The position numbers and the translations under genes are program-made. A DNA stretch of 64,000 nucleotides from an uncultured Methanobrevibacter sp. Its GTDB lineage: Archaea; Methanobacteriota; Methanobacteria; Methanobacteriales; Methanobacteriaceae. Below, piece after piece: positions 1 to 7,984 of the stretch (positions are counted from its first letter, which is position 1; every line of letters starts with the position of its first letter). The notes under the pieces were generated by a model, which saw only the letters and a list, made by a program, of their open reading frames with translations, had not been told where the DNA came from and did not search any database. The stretch spans positions 1-64,000 of the forward strand of contig OMVX01000015.1 of NCBI GenBank assembly GCA_900314605.1, read 5' to 3'.

Positions 1-203
1 AAAATACTTAAAATATAAAAACTATATAAAAAATTAAAAATTTTAATTATTTTTTTTAGAGTTGACAAAAATTTATAAAAAAATTTGCGTCCCACTCTCC
101 TTTTGTGATAAAATATCAATCATGTCAATATATATTGAGAAAAATGTTTTGTCTTTTTTTTCTAAACAGATTGATTACTAACTTGAAAATAAATTATTAA
201 ACT

Positions 204-872
204 TTAATCATGTTTTAAAAAGTCCCTAATTCTCCATATTGACTTTCTGTTCATTCTTGAAATTGCCCTCTGGGTTGGTATTCCAACAGGACATGATTCC
301 TCACATGCAAGAGATTTAATACAATGATTATAGAATTTTTCCTTATAATCTTTTTTAATCTCATTTAGATGTTCTGTGTCATTTTCCTGATTAATCAGTT
401 TTGATGCTGAAACTGGAATGTGAGGCCCAACAAAGTTCCCCAAATCATAATTAGGACATGCTTCACAGCAACATCCACATAAAATACATAAAGACATATC
501 ATATTCAAAATCAATTTCTTCGAATTTTATTTTAGCATTACTTTCAAGCCATAACTTAGAATTTTTCATCGAATCATATAATATAGACCTGTCCACTTTT
601 AAATCTTTGATTAATGGGAATTTAGATAAAGGCTCTATTGTTATTGTATCATATTCATATGTCATTTGTTCTTTATTAAGGAATGTCTTGCATGCCAATT
701 TAGGCTCACTATTTATAACCATTGTGCAAGCTCCACATATTCCCTGAAGACAACTGCATGAATATTCAACAGGATTTCCCAATTTTTCAAGTAGGGAAAT
801 GACTGTTATATTTAAATCATCATTATAGTGAAATTTAAGATATTCCTCTCCAACCTTAATTTTAACTTCCAT
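204..872 (-). CDS. Fumarate reductase/succinate dehydrogenase iron-sulfur subunit (SdhB/FrdB-like)
   Basis: This subunit would carry electrons through three iron-sulfur clusters to the flavoprotein encoded just upstream. Numbering from the ATG at 872, the plant-ferredoxin-type [2Fe-2S] cysteines are C41, C46, C49 and C61. The second motif is C129-x2-C132-x2-C135-x3-C139-P and the third is C184-x5-C190-x3-C194-P, as in SdhB/FrdB. I chose ATG 872 over an upstream TTG at 884 because it follows GAGTGAT and begins four bases after the flavoprotein stop. At about 222 residues it is classical SdhB size. The C-terminal HdrD-like CCG part of methanogen TfrB, which oxidises CoM-SH and CoB-SH, is absent, so the electron donor should differ from that of thiol:fumarate reductase. 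It is the last gene of a four-gene leftward operon. Confidence 0.9.
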   Translation of the reverse strand: MEVKIKVGEEYLKFHYNDDLNITVISLLEKLGNPVEYSCSCLQGICGACTMVINSEPKLACKTFLNKEQMTYEYDTITIEPLSKFPLIKDLKVDRSILYDSMKNSKLWLESNAKIKFEEIDFEYDMSLCILCGCCCEACPNYDLGNFVGPHIPVSASKLINQENDTEHLNEIKKDYKEKFYNHCIKSLACEESCPVGIPTQRAISRMNRKSIWRIRDFLKHD

Positions 873-876
873 ATTA

Positions 877-2388
877 TCACTCAAAAAATATGTTTATTTC
901 TCCATCATAAAGGACATTAGATGTTTTTTCAAATTCTAAAACAGTTTTAGGATAATCAATTCTTTGATGTGCTCCTCTGCTTTCTTTTCTTTCAAGAGCT
1001 GATAGTATACATGCCTTTGCAAGAATGATAATTGGAGTCTCTTTCATATTACTCAACTCATCTAAACCTTTATTAAGATTTTCGTCATCCCTGTATAAAC
1101 CCATTGAACGAGACATAATTTCAGCCAATCTCACATCATTTTGAGTTGGAAGAGTAGTTTCCTTTTGAATGATTTTACCAGAGGGATTTTCTAACAAAGC
1201 ATTCTCAGCAGCTATCCAACCTCCATGAATGGCTCCTAAAAGTGAATTACCACCTAATCTGTTAGCTCCATGATACTGAGAAGAGCATTCTCCTGCAGCA
1301 TACAACCCACGAATGTTTGTCTTATGATTTGCATCTGTTTTGATTCCCCCCATAAAATAATGAACTCCTGGAAAAACCGGAATAGGCTCTACAATAGGAT
1401 TTAAATTCAAGTATTGAGTGCATACATCATAAACCTCATCCAACTTGACTTTTATAGTATCCTTATCCAAATGAGTAATGTCCAAATATACCTCCTTTTC
1501 ACCACCAGAAGATGCCTTGTAGATACTTCTTGAAACAACATCTCTTGGCATTAGTTCCGCCATTTCAGGATACCATTCCTGCATAAAATAGTATTTTGTA
1601 TTATCTCTCATAACATAAAGTTTACCCCCTTCACCACGTGCCGCTTCAGTAATAAGCATTCTTTTGTTAGGAGTTAGGACAGTTGTAGGATGGTATTGAA
1701 TCATTTCAAGATTTGATAGCTGTACTCCTTGAGTCAATAATTTTGCTGTAACATAACCATCATTCTGTGTTGATCCAACCGTCTTACCGAATAATGAATT
1801 AAGACCTCCAGAAGCTATAATCACTGCATCACCAACAAATGACTTAATCTCTCCATCATCTTCATTTACACAAACAACACCTACACACTCATTATTATCT
1901 GTAAAAATCAAAGAAAGAAATCTCCAACCGACATGTCTTATAATATTCCCATAATCTTCATATTTTCTACATTGATTCACAAGGGCAGTTACGATTTGTT
2001 TTCCAGTTCTTGCACCTGCATAGGCAGTTCTTTGCTTTTTCTGACCTCCAAAATACCTTAAATCAATGTTTCCATAACTATCTCTTGTAAAGTTTGTTCC
2101 TATTTTTGAGAGCCACTCAACAATTTTAGGAGCATCATTAGTTAGTTTAAAAACTGCATCAACATCATTGATTTCACATCCTCCCCTCATAGTATCAATA
2201 AAATGCTGTTCTGACGAATCATTCTGACCTTTTGTATTTAAAGAAGCATTAATACCTCCCATAGCCATTACTGATTGTGAACGTTCAGAATAGTCAGGAG
2301 ATATCAAATCTACAACTGCATTATCAGAAGCTTTTATAGCAGCAGTCAAACCAGCAACCCCTGCTCCGACTACAATTATCCTCTTCAT
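877..2388 (-). CDS. Fumarate reductase/succinate dehydrogenase flavoprotein subunit (FrdA/SdhA-like)
   Basis: This FAD-dependent subunit should interconvert fumarate and succinate. The N-terminus has the dinucleotide fold (VVGAGVAGLTAA). Family motifs follow: GGINAS near residue 45, the YHPT histidine, EAARGEGG, the catalytic MPRDVVSRS arginine, HYFMGGIKTD, and HGANRLGGNSLLGA near the FAD ribityl site. At 503 residues it is shorter than typical SdhA (about 570-640) and closer to TfrA or NadB. The residue that carries covalent FAD in canonical SdhA (the His in SHTVAAQGG) appears as Gln here (SQSVMAMGG), so FAD is probably non-covalent, which favours fumarate reduction. GGGAG precedes the ATG. 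It overlaps the upstream membrane-anchor gene by 4 bases. L-aspartate oxidase is an alternative, but the adjacent FeS and membrane subunits argue against it. Confidence 0.87.
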   Translation of the reverse strand: MKRIIVVGAGVAGLTAAIKASDNAVVDLISPDYSERSQSVMAMGGINASLNTKGQNDSSEQHFIDTMRGGCEINDVDAVFKLTNDAPKIVEWLSKIGTNFTRDSYGNIDLRYFGGQKKQRTAYAGARTGKQIVTALVNQCRKYEDYGNIIRHVGWRFLSLIFTDNNECVGVVCVNEDDGEIKSFVGDAVIIASGGLNSLFGKTVGSTQNDGYVTAKLLTQGVQLSNLEMIQYHPTTVLTPNKRMLITEAARGEGGKLYVMRDNTKYYFMQEWYPEMAELMPRDVVSRSIYKASSGGEKEVYLDITHLDKDTIKVKLDEVYDVCTQYLNLNPIVEPIPVFPGVHYFMGGIKTDANHKTNIRGLYAAGECSSQYHGANRLGGNSLLGAIHGGWIAAENALLENPSGKIIQKETTLPTQNDVRLAEIMSRSMGLYRDDENLNKGLDELSNMKETPIIILAKACILSALERKESRGAHQRIDYPKTVLEFEKTSNVLYDGEINIFFE

Positions 2389-2939
2389 AAAATAACTCCC
2401 CTATTATAAACTAATTCTGCCAGTACCAAAATCACTAAAATTATAAATAGTACACAGTTAGTCTTATACTTAAAATTCAAATATTGATTTTGTCCATCTA
2501 AAAATCCTAATGATATCATCAATCTTGGAATTGAAACTCTTAAATGAAAAATCAATGAAATAAAGAATAAATTATCAACTACAAAATGAAACACACCCAC
2601 CCATGAAGCATAAACTGAATTCAAAGGAGCTAAACTATAACTGATAATGTGCATACTCAAAAAAATAATTATAAAAATTCCTGTAACAATTTGCTGTGTT
2701 GTATCCTTAATTAATTTAGAATATCTGTTGCCTCTTTTGGACTTATCTTTCAAATAAAGATATAAACTAATGAAAATATGTGCAACAACCGGATAAAAAA
2801 TTCGTCTACCAGTTATCTGAAAGCTGGCAGAATAACCGATAATACCAAACAGATGCAAAACAGATAAAATTGCATGATGTAAAAGCAATAATAATATAAT
2901 TATTACTATAATAGTATCAATTTTTTTAAGTGAAATCAT
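2385..2939 (-). CDS. Predicted membrane anchor of the fumarate reductase, possible diheme cytochrome b (SdhC-like)
   Basis: This 184-residue protein has five hydrophobic segments (about residues 9-32, 46-63, 84-103, 114-134 and 160-178). That is the length and topology of the single-anchor cytochrome b of Bacillus SdhC and Wolinella FrdC. The first four helices each hold at least one histidine: H21/H22 and H29, H54, H97, and H132 (H118 is also present). Spacings H22-H97 (75) and H54-H132 (78) resemble the paired axial ligands of diheme anchors. Its gene lies between the CDP-alcohol transferase and the flavoprotein with 4-base overlaps on both sides. Heme binding is an inference from the histidine pattern. 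Methanobacteriales are regarded as cytochrome-free, so a heme-free anchor remains possible. Confidence 0.6.
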   Translation of the reverse strand: MISLKKIDTIIVIIILLLLLHHAILSVLHLFGIIGYSASFQITGRRIFYPVVAHIFISLYLYLKDKSKRGNRYSKLIKDTTQQIVTGIFIIIFLSMHIISYSLAPLNSVYASWVGVFHFVVDNLFFISLIFHLRVSIPRLMISLGFLDGQNQYLNFKYKTNCVLFIILVILVLAELVYNRGVIL

Positions 2940-3427
2940 TTTATCACATTTCTAATTCTTGAAATGGAAGATATAACTGCACAGACTGTTATAAATATTG
3001 CCAAAAATGTATTAATCATTTCTGAATGGATTAAAAGTGCAACTATTGGATATACATAAAACATTAAAGCAACAATATGGCCAAATTTTTCATAATATAA
3101 ATCATTCCTTGATGAAATAGAAAAAAACTCTACTAATTTAAATATAATGATAAATAAGAACCAAAATGGAATAATATTTCTCATAATAACAGCAAAAGTA
3201 GAAAGAATAATAAATATAAAATCACAAATCACATCTAATTTTGCACCTTCATTTGTGTTTAATTTGTATTTTATAGCTATTTTACCATCAAAATAATCAG
3301 AAAATGTCGTTAAAATAAAAATTAATAATAAAAAATATATATTAAAATCTATTAATGTGAAATATAAGAATAACAATCCAAAAAATATTCTACATAAAGT
3401 CAAAATATTTATATAACTCTTTTGCAT
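2936..3427 (-). CDS. CDP-alcohol phosphatidyltransferase family membrane protein
   Basis: Members of this family transfer a phosphoalcohol group between CDP-activated lipid or alcohol substrates in phospholipid synthesis. The signature D44-xx-D47-G48-xx-A51 ... G61-xxx-D65-xxx-D69 is present with its four acidic residues. The usual Arg after Ala is Ile52. The 163-residue protein is mostly hydrophobic, with about five membrane helices, and is short for the family. It is the first gene of the fumarate-reductase operon and overlaps the membrane-anchor gene by 4 bases (ATGA), so the two are translationally coupled. GGTGT lies before the ATG. The substrate cannot be told from sequence. A link between a lipid headgroup enzyme and a reductase complex is unusual. 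Confidence 0.75.
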   Translation of the reverse strand: MQKSYINILTLCRIFFGLLFLYFTLIDFNIYFLLLIFILTTFSDYFDGKIAIKYKLNTNEGAKLDVICDFIFIILSTFAVIMRNIIPFWFLFIIIFKLVEFFSISSRNDLYYEKFGHIVALMFYVYPIVALLIHSEMINTFLAIFITVCAVISSISRIRNVIK

Positions 3428-3440
3428 AATACACCATTTA

Positions 3441-3554
3441 CTATAATAAGTATTAATAACTATAATAAGTATTAATAACTATAATAAGTATTAATAACTA
3501 TAATAAGTATTAATAACTATAATAAGTATTAATAACTATAATAAGTATTAATAA
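3441..3554. repeat. Tandem repeat, six copies of a 19-bp unit
   Basis: Six head-to-tail, essentially identical copies of tataataagtattaataac start at 3442, 3461, 3480, 3499, 3518 and 3537. The array ends 14 bases before the start codon of the first gene of the fumarate-reductase operon, with only the ribosome-binding site between. A TATA-like element lies on the far side, so the array is probably transcribed as part of the 5' leader. The copies are pure, which suggests recent expansion or slippage. Confidence 0.95.
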
Positions 3555-3556
3555 AT

Positions 3557-3570
3557 TATTATATAAAAAT
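3557..3570 (-). promoter_or_regulatory. Putative TATA box for the fumarate-reductase operon
   Basis: Read leftward, the sequence is TTTTTATATAATAA, close to the archaeal TATA consensus. If transcription starts about 25 bases downstream, the start would fall inside the 19-bp tandem array and most of the array would be in the mRNA leader. In DNA this AT-rich, a TATA match alone is weak evidence. Confidence 0.4.
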
Positions 3571-3601
3571 ATTTATCCCTAATTTTATTATTTCTTATAA
3601 T

Positions 3602-3632
3602 CTTTCAAAAACTTAAGTGATTTTAATTTTTA
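3602..3632 (+). mobile_element. Solitary terminal-inverted-repeat relic (same family as the 10.4-kb MITE)
   Basis: Thirty of 31 bases match the left end of the MITE at 10365 (CTTTCAAAAACTT...GTGATTTTAATTTTT), but the outermost GGCA is lost. No partner end was seen nearby. It probably marks an eroded insertion. The rest of the gap between the tandem array and the ABC fragment (3633-3936) is AT-rich, with no recognisable gene. Confidence 0.55.
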
Positions 3633-3936
3633 AAAAAATATTCTGATAAAATTTTTGTTTGTCAATTTTTATTATTTTAATTCAATATTATTTAATTCAA
3701 TAAACATTCATTTCCCAAAACTTTAAAGAAATAAATTAAACTTATACTTAAAAAAAATATCTGAAATTTTATTTTGATAAGATTATCTAATTCTTTGTTT
3801 TGTTTAATTTTTAATACTCGGATATTTACCTCTATACTCTTTCATAATAAGTTAAACAGATTGTAACAAGTATAATAACATAAATTAAAAGAGAAATACA
3901 AATTAATAATGAAATAATATTAGCAATATAAGAAAG

Positions 3937-4540
3937 TTATTCATCTTTTTTATAGTCAATAATCGCAAATATCCTTTTGATACTTGAAAATGATGTTTCA
4001 ATTGAAGCCATCGAGGAACTTAAGTCTTTAATAGGTTTTGTTAATAATTCTCCATACATAATAATTGCCAAAAGAGTTCCTAATTGTATTTCATGACCTA
4101 CTAAAAGGTAAATCCCTGCAATATAAACAGTAATATTACTTATATTTGTTAAAAAGGTTGTAATAGGCACCATAACCTTAGCAATGTTTCTGGATTTGAT
4201 ATAATAACCATTTACAGTTTGATTGATTTTTTTAAACCCTTTTACATGAGATGAATCACGATTTGCTAGTCCTCTTTCAAAATAACCCATCATTCGCCCC
4301 ATATGATTTTGATGACCATTGAAATTGGTTTTAGATTTAATATGACATACATATAAGCAAATTGCATAAATCGGAAATATCAACAGATAAACTAAACCCA
4401 GTCTAAAGTCTGTCATTAAAATCAACACAAATACAAAAATTATCAACAAAATTTGTGCATAGATTTCAGAAAAACGAAAAGTGATGAACTCCCTAATGAG
4501 CATTAAATCGTTGTTTAGTCTAGATAGAATATGGCCTTTT
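3937..4540 (-). pseudogene. ABC exporter transmembrane-domain fragment (truncated at both ends)
   Basis: The frame encodes the middle of a type-1 ABC exporter membrane domain. The KGHILSRLNNDL segment, encoded before the first in-frame ATG (4503), matches the conserved GDLLSRLTND region of such exporters. About four membrane helices follow, and the end resembles the SIKRIFAIID linker. The first two helices and the whole nucleotide-binding domain are missing. The open frame begins exactly at the edge of a 37-bp repeat (4541-4577), so the upstream break coincides with that element. From the ATG at 4503 it could still make a 188-residue protein, but that would have no ATPase domain. Confidence 0.8.
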
Positions 4541-4577
4541 GTTTAATTTAATTCTTTAAACACATATTTTACGAAAC
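4541..4577. repeat. 37-bp interspersed repeat, copy 1
   Basis: Begins GTTTAATTTAATTC and ends TTTTACGAAAC. It differs by one base from the copy at 6187 and by one from the copy at 7188. It directly adjoins the broken 5' end of the ABC-exporter fragment. GTTT...GAAAC ends and the 37-bp length resemble a CRISPR repeat, but no array or cas gene is present. Confidence 0.85.
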
Positions 4578-4678
4578 TATATTAGAAATAATAAAAATAA
4601 GATTTTAGGAAGAATATTTTTCTAAAAAATTCAGACCCCTAAAGCATTTGTTAAATATCCTAATGTTAACTAAATTAT

Positions 4679-4714
4679 GTTTATTTTAGTTCTTTAAACA
4701 ATTTTTACTGAAAC
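4679..4714. repeat. 37-bp interspersed repeat, diverged copy 2
   Basis: This 36-base copy reads GTTTATTTTAGTTCTTTAAAC then AATTTTTACTGAAAC and is clearly related to the other three. It ends immediately before the stop codon of the MATE gene. It is 101 bases from copy 1. No further copy lies between them. Confidence 0.65.
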
Positions 4715-6076
4715 TTAATTAAAACTTAGTTTTCGAATATAATACCATACATATGAAAATTCAATTAAAGAACCTAACATTCCACCGGTAAGCATTCCAT
4801 AATAAATCCCATCAGGACCTAAACCTAAATAAAAAGCAAAAATGAATGAAAACATGTAAAACATTGATTCTTTAATAAATGTTAAACACATGGAAGTTAT
4901 TCCCTTACCCATAGCCTGAAGTACATTTATTACAATAGCTCTTAAAGGAACTGTAAATACTGAAAATCCTAGAATATATAGGATATGAGTAATATATTCA
5001 TTAATATTTTGACTTGATTCACCATAAGCAAATAATTCGGCAAGATATGGTGCAAATATTAATATAAAAGAACAGGTAACAATAGCAATTTTTAAAGTCA
5101 TTTTGGTTGAATAATTAAAAGACTTAGAGATATTTGCCTTATTCTTTTCTCCATATGCCATTCCAACAACAGTAATATTGGCAACTCCAATACCAAATAT
5201 TGGGGTAATAAGGACAGAAAGTATTCTCAATGCAACACCATATCCCCCAACAGCGATGATTCCACCAATGCTTGAAAGTAAAGAATTGATGAAAATAGTT
5301 ACAATACATATGCAAATAGTTTCAAGGCTTGAAGGAATTCCTACAGTTAAAATATCTTTGTATATTGCAAAGTTTCTGTGATATTTGCTAAAATCAACTT
5401 TGGCAAATGTATCCTTTTTTATGAATATCCAGTAAGCTAATGGAATAATACTTAATGCACTGGAGACAACAGTTGCAAGAGCTGCTCCTTTGATACCTAA
5501 ATTTAAAAAATATATCAATATCGGATCTATAATCATATTGATAATAGTTGCTCCAATTAAAGGACCCATAGATTTATATATTGCCCCTTCACTTCTTATG
5601 ATTGCTGCAAGAACTATAGATACAAATTCAAAAATTATTCCAGCAAATATAATCCATGCATATGAAATTGCATAGTCAATCACTTCACCCGCACCGAAAA
5701 ACATTAAAATATTTTTAATGAAAGGTAGAAGAATCAGACTTAGTACAATAGAAAAGCAAATTGTTAGAATAATTGAATGAACTGAAGCATTCACTATTTT
5801 ATCATCGGTACCTTCACCAATGAAACGGGAAATAATACTGTTTGCACCTATGCCCAAACCATTTCCTAAGCTGGATATAATCATTATTAATGGAGATACG
5901 AATCCAATCGCTGCCAATACCTCTGGACCTAATCCAGAAATCCATATGCTATCAATCAATGAATTGAATGTAATTAAAAGCATACTAATAATTATTGGAG
6001 TAGATAATTTATTTATTGCTTTTTTTGGATAGTTCTTAATTAAATCAATATCCGAAACCTCGCCATCACTAAACAT
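4715..6076 (-). CDS. MATE-family multidrug/cation efflux protein
   Basis: This 453-residue polytopic protein belongs to the MATE (NorM/DinF) family, which exports drugs or metabolites using a Na+ or H+ gradient. It starts with a short cytosolic tail, then LSTPIIISMLLITFNSLIDSIWI. It has the characteristic FNSLID..WI and GLGIGANSIISRFIGEG segments in the first half and a matching pseudo-repeat in the second (about residue 250 on). Length and about 12 helices are normal for the family. GTGATG precedes the ATG at 6076. The substrate is unknown. It stands alone, flanked by 37-bp repeats on both sides, which suggests that it may be part of a transferred or rearranged block. Confidence 0.9.
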   Translation of the reverse strand: MFSDGEVSDIDLIKNYPKKAINKLSTPIIISMLLITFNSLIDSIWISGLGPEVLAAIGFVSPLIMIISSLGNGLGIGANSIISRFIGEGTDDKIVNASVHSIILTICFSIVLSLILLPFIKNILMFFGAGEVIDYAISYAWIIFAGIIFEFVSIVLAAIIRSEGAIYKSMGPLIGATIINMIIDPILIYFLNLGIKGAALATVVSSALSIIPLAYWIFIKKDTFAKVDFSKYHRNFAIYKDILTVGIPSSLETICICIVTIFINSLLSSIGGIIAVGGYGVALRILSVLITPIFGIGVANITVVGMAYGEKNKANISKSFNYSTKMTLKIAIVTCSFILIFAPYLAELFAYGESSQNINEYITHILYILGFSVFTVPLRAIVINVLQAMGKGITSMCLTFIKESMFYMFSFIFAFYLGLGPDGIYYGMLTGGMLGSLIEFSYVWYYIRKLSFN

Positions 6077-6186
6077 TTCATCACTTTAATGTATTTAATA
6101 TAATCGAATATAACTTTTTCCATATTTATCATTTATACTTATAGTTTTTTTTGGGTTTTGACAAATAAGTTTTTAAGTTAATTTAA

Positions 6187-6223
6187 GTTTAATTTAATTC
6201 TTTAAACATATATTTTACGAAAC
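6187..6223. repeat. 37-bp interspersed repeat, copy 3
   Basis: Same orientation and near-identical sequence to copies 1 and 4. It lies between the MATE start and the transporter gene at 6251. An internal imperfect palindrome (GTTTAA...TTTAAAC) is shared by all copies. Confidence 0.85.
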
Positions 6224-6250
6224 TTAAAAGAGAATAATAAAAAAATAGTA

Positions 6251-6883
6251 TTAATTATTTGGTAGTGCTTTAATAAAATTAATAATATATTTTGTAATAG
6301 GATAAAGTATAATTTCATAAATTACTTTAAATGATGCTTGTCCAAAAATCATTATTAATATTGCATATAAAGGTATTGTTCCATAAAATACAAAGGAAAT
6401 GAAAATTATTGCATCTAACCCTTCTCCAATAATAGTAGAAAAAATACATCTAAAGAATAATTTATTATAATATTTTTCTTTTAGAATTACCATAATCTTA
6501 GCATTAACTAATGAACCAATGAGATATGAAAGTATACTACCAACCAGTACTCTTATGGTAGACCCTAAAACTGTAGAATATGCTTCAGCATTTATAAAAA
6601 ATGGTGGTGTAGGCATTAAAATCGTTATATTAAAGCAAACTACAGCTATGAAATTCATTAAAAAACCAAGTAAAATAACACGTTTTGCTTTTATATAGCC
6701 ATAAATTTCAGCTAAAATATCATCTAAAATATATATAATGGGAAATATAATAATAGCACACGGGAGTATAAATATAGAAATTTTAAAAGTTTTAGTTGCA
6801 ATAACATTTGAAATAATCAAACTAGCAGTGAAAATTCCAGTTAAAATAGAATACAATTCTGTTTTTGTAAGGTTTTCAAACAT
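6251..6883 (-). CDS. VUT-family queuosine-precursor transporter (YhhQ-like)
   Basis: Family members import 7-deazaguanine precursors or related heterocycles. This 210-residue protein has about six membrane helices. Family-like segments are ASLIISNVIATKTF at the start, YILDDILAEIYGYIKAKRVILLGF with its acidic residues in the second helix region, and GEGLDAIIFISFVFYG near residue 150. Length is typical. It lies by itself between the MATE gene and an IS630 remnant. Archaea make archaeosine, not queuosine, in tRNA, so scavenging of preQ0-type bases is plausible but not shown. Confidence 0.8.
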   Translation of the reverse strand: MFENLTKTELYSILTGIFTASLIISNVIATKTFKISIFILPCAIIIFPIIYILDDILAEIYGYIKAKRVILLGFLMNFIAVVCFNITILMPTPPFFINAEAYSTVLGSTIRVLVGSILSYLIGSLVNAKIMVILKEKYYNKLFFRCIFSTIIGEGLDAIIFISFVFYGTIPLYAILIMIFGQASFKVIYEIILYPITKYIINFIKALPNN

Positions 6884-6959
6884 ATTTTTCTTATAATTTT
6901 TCTATAATATAATATTTTTGGTGAAATATGGCAAAATTATATTTTATTATAGTTTTTCT

Positions 6960-7187
6960 CTAAAAGATGATACCAAATTGGTCTAGCCAATTTTCATAAA
7001 ATGTTTCAGAGTCAATAATTTCATAATATTTATCCTTAAACAATTTAATTAATTCGTTTTTACTGTTATATAGAGTTTTATATATTGTTTTTTTAATAAC
7101 TCTCCATACATCATCAATTGGATTTAAATCTGGTGAATATGGACTTAAAAAAATTAAATTTATATTTAATATTTCTGCTGCTTTTAA
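6960..7187 (-). pseudogene. IS630-family transposase C-terminal remnant
   Basis: Read leftward, an open frame gives AAEILNINLIFLSPYSPDL then NPIDDVWRVIKKTIYK and ends FGIIF-stop. The YSPDLNPID..W segment is the hallmark of the IS630/Tc1 DDE domain just before the last catalytic acidic residue. Only the last 75 or so codons remain. The upstream break is at 7187/7188, exactly where a 37-bp repeat begins. No intact IS copy is in the window. Confidence 0.85.
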
Positions 7188-7224
7188 GTTTAATTTAATT
7201 CTTTAAACACATATTTTATGAAAC
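7188..7224. repeat. 37-bp interspersed repeat, copy 4
   Basis: One base different from copy 1 (TTTTATG instead of TTTTACG). It abuts the broken end of the IS630 transposase remnant, so it sits at a second gene-truncation junction. Confidence 0.85.
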
Positions 7225-7311
7225 AAAAGTAGATTTAAATATTACACAACTAAAAAAAACTGTAAAATATAATTATTAAAAAATAAAGAAAATAAAGAAA
7301 AAATTTAAAAT

Positions 7312-7977
7312 CTAAAAATACTTTGTAACATCAAAACTAAGATATCTATGCAATCGTGGACTGTAAATAGCTTCAGTATGGAAATCTCCTTTTCTAAAAT
7401 AATTTATACCATGAGCACCATATATAAGATAAACATAACCATCTCCAGCACTAATTTGCCAGTAAATAGGTAATCGTTTAATAAAATATTTTCTGGTAAG
7501 CTGACAATTTACTTTCCACCTGCTCTTGTCCCCTGTAGGCCTAATCATTACACCTGTGATGACATAACCATTTTTTAAATATGGTCTTATAGTCTTTAAT
7601 TCCATCTTGATAGCAGTTCGTTTGTTTTTATGAAAAGAATTAAAGTATAATCGTTGTATTGTTTTCATTTTCTTTTTAATAACATAATGATCCCTTGTTG
7701 GTTTAATAAAGTCATAACCATCATACTTATGAGCTTTGATTCTATAATATTCTTTTTCTGTAATTCGTAATGTTTTACCATCAACTTTAAAGGTTAAATG
7801 TGGTTTCTTTTTAGAAAATTTAAGCATTCTATTTTTATCAACAACATTTTTAGTTTTAATTTTACATTTTTCTTTAGATATTGTAGTTGTATTATCAGAA
7901 GCAGAAACAGAACCAATAAACAAAAACAAAATACTTAATATAATTAATATTTTTATTAATTTTTTCATATTTCTCAT
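7312..7977 (-). CDS. Secreted protein of unknown function, Lys/Tyr-rich
   Basis: I do not recognise this 221-residue protein. Residues 4-26 form a signal peptide (KKLIKILIILSILFLFIGSVSA). The mature part is very basic and rich in Lys, Arg and aromatic residues, with no membrane helix, so it may bind the cell wall or another anionic polymer. The ATG at 7977 is preceded by GAGGTGA at a 9-base spacing. Its upstream region (7985-8162) is nearly the same as that of the large adhesin at 18.3 kb, including this ribosome-binding site, so the two genes probably share regulation. Confidence 0.7.
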   Translation of the reverse strand: MRNMKKLIKILIILSILFLFIGSVSASDNTTTISKEKCKIKTKNVVDKNRMLKFSKKKPHLTFKVDGKTLRITEKEYYRIKAHKYDGYDFIKPTRDHYVIKKKMKTIQRLYFNSFHKNKRTAIKMELKTIRPYLKNGYVITGVMIRPTGDKSRWKVNCQLTRKYFIKRLPIYWQISAGDGYVYLIYGAHGINYFRKGDFHTEAIYSPRLHRYLSFDVTKYF

Positions 7978-7984
7978 TATACAA

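Noticed and set aside
204-2388. Thiol:fumarate reductase (TfrAB)
   Set aside because: The FeS subunit lacks the HdrD-like C-terminal part that oxidises coenzyme M and B, and a membrane subunit is present.
4577-4679. Two CRISPR-like repeats 101 bases apart as a mini-array
   Set aside because: The spacing would fit repeat-spacer-repeat with a lost middle copy, but no third repeat lies between and no cas genes exist.
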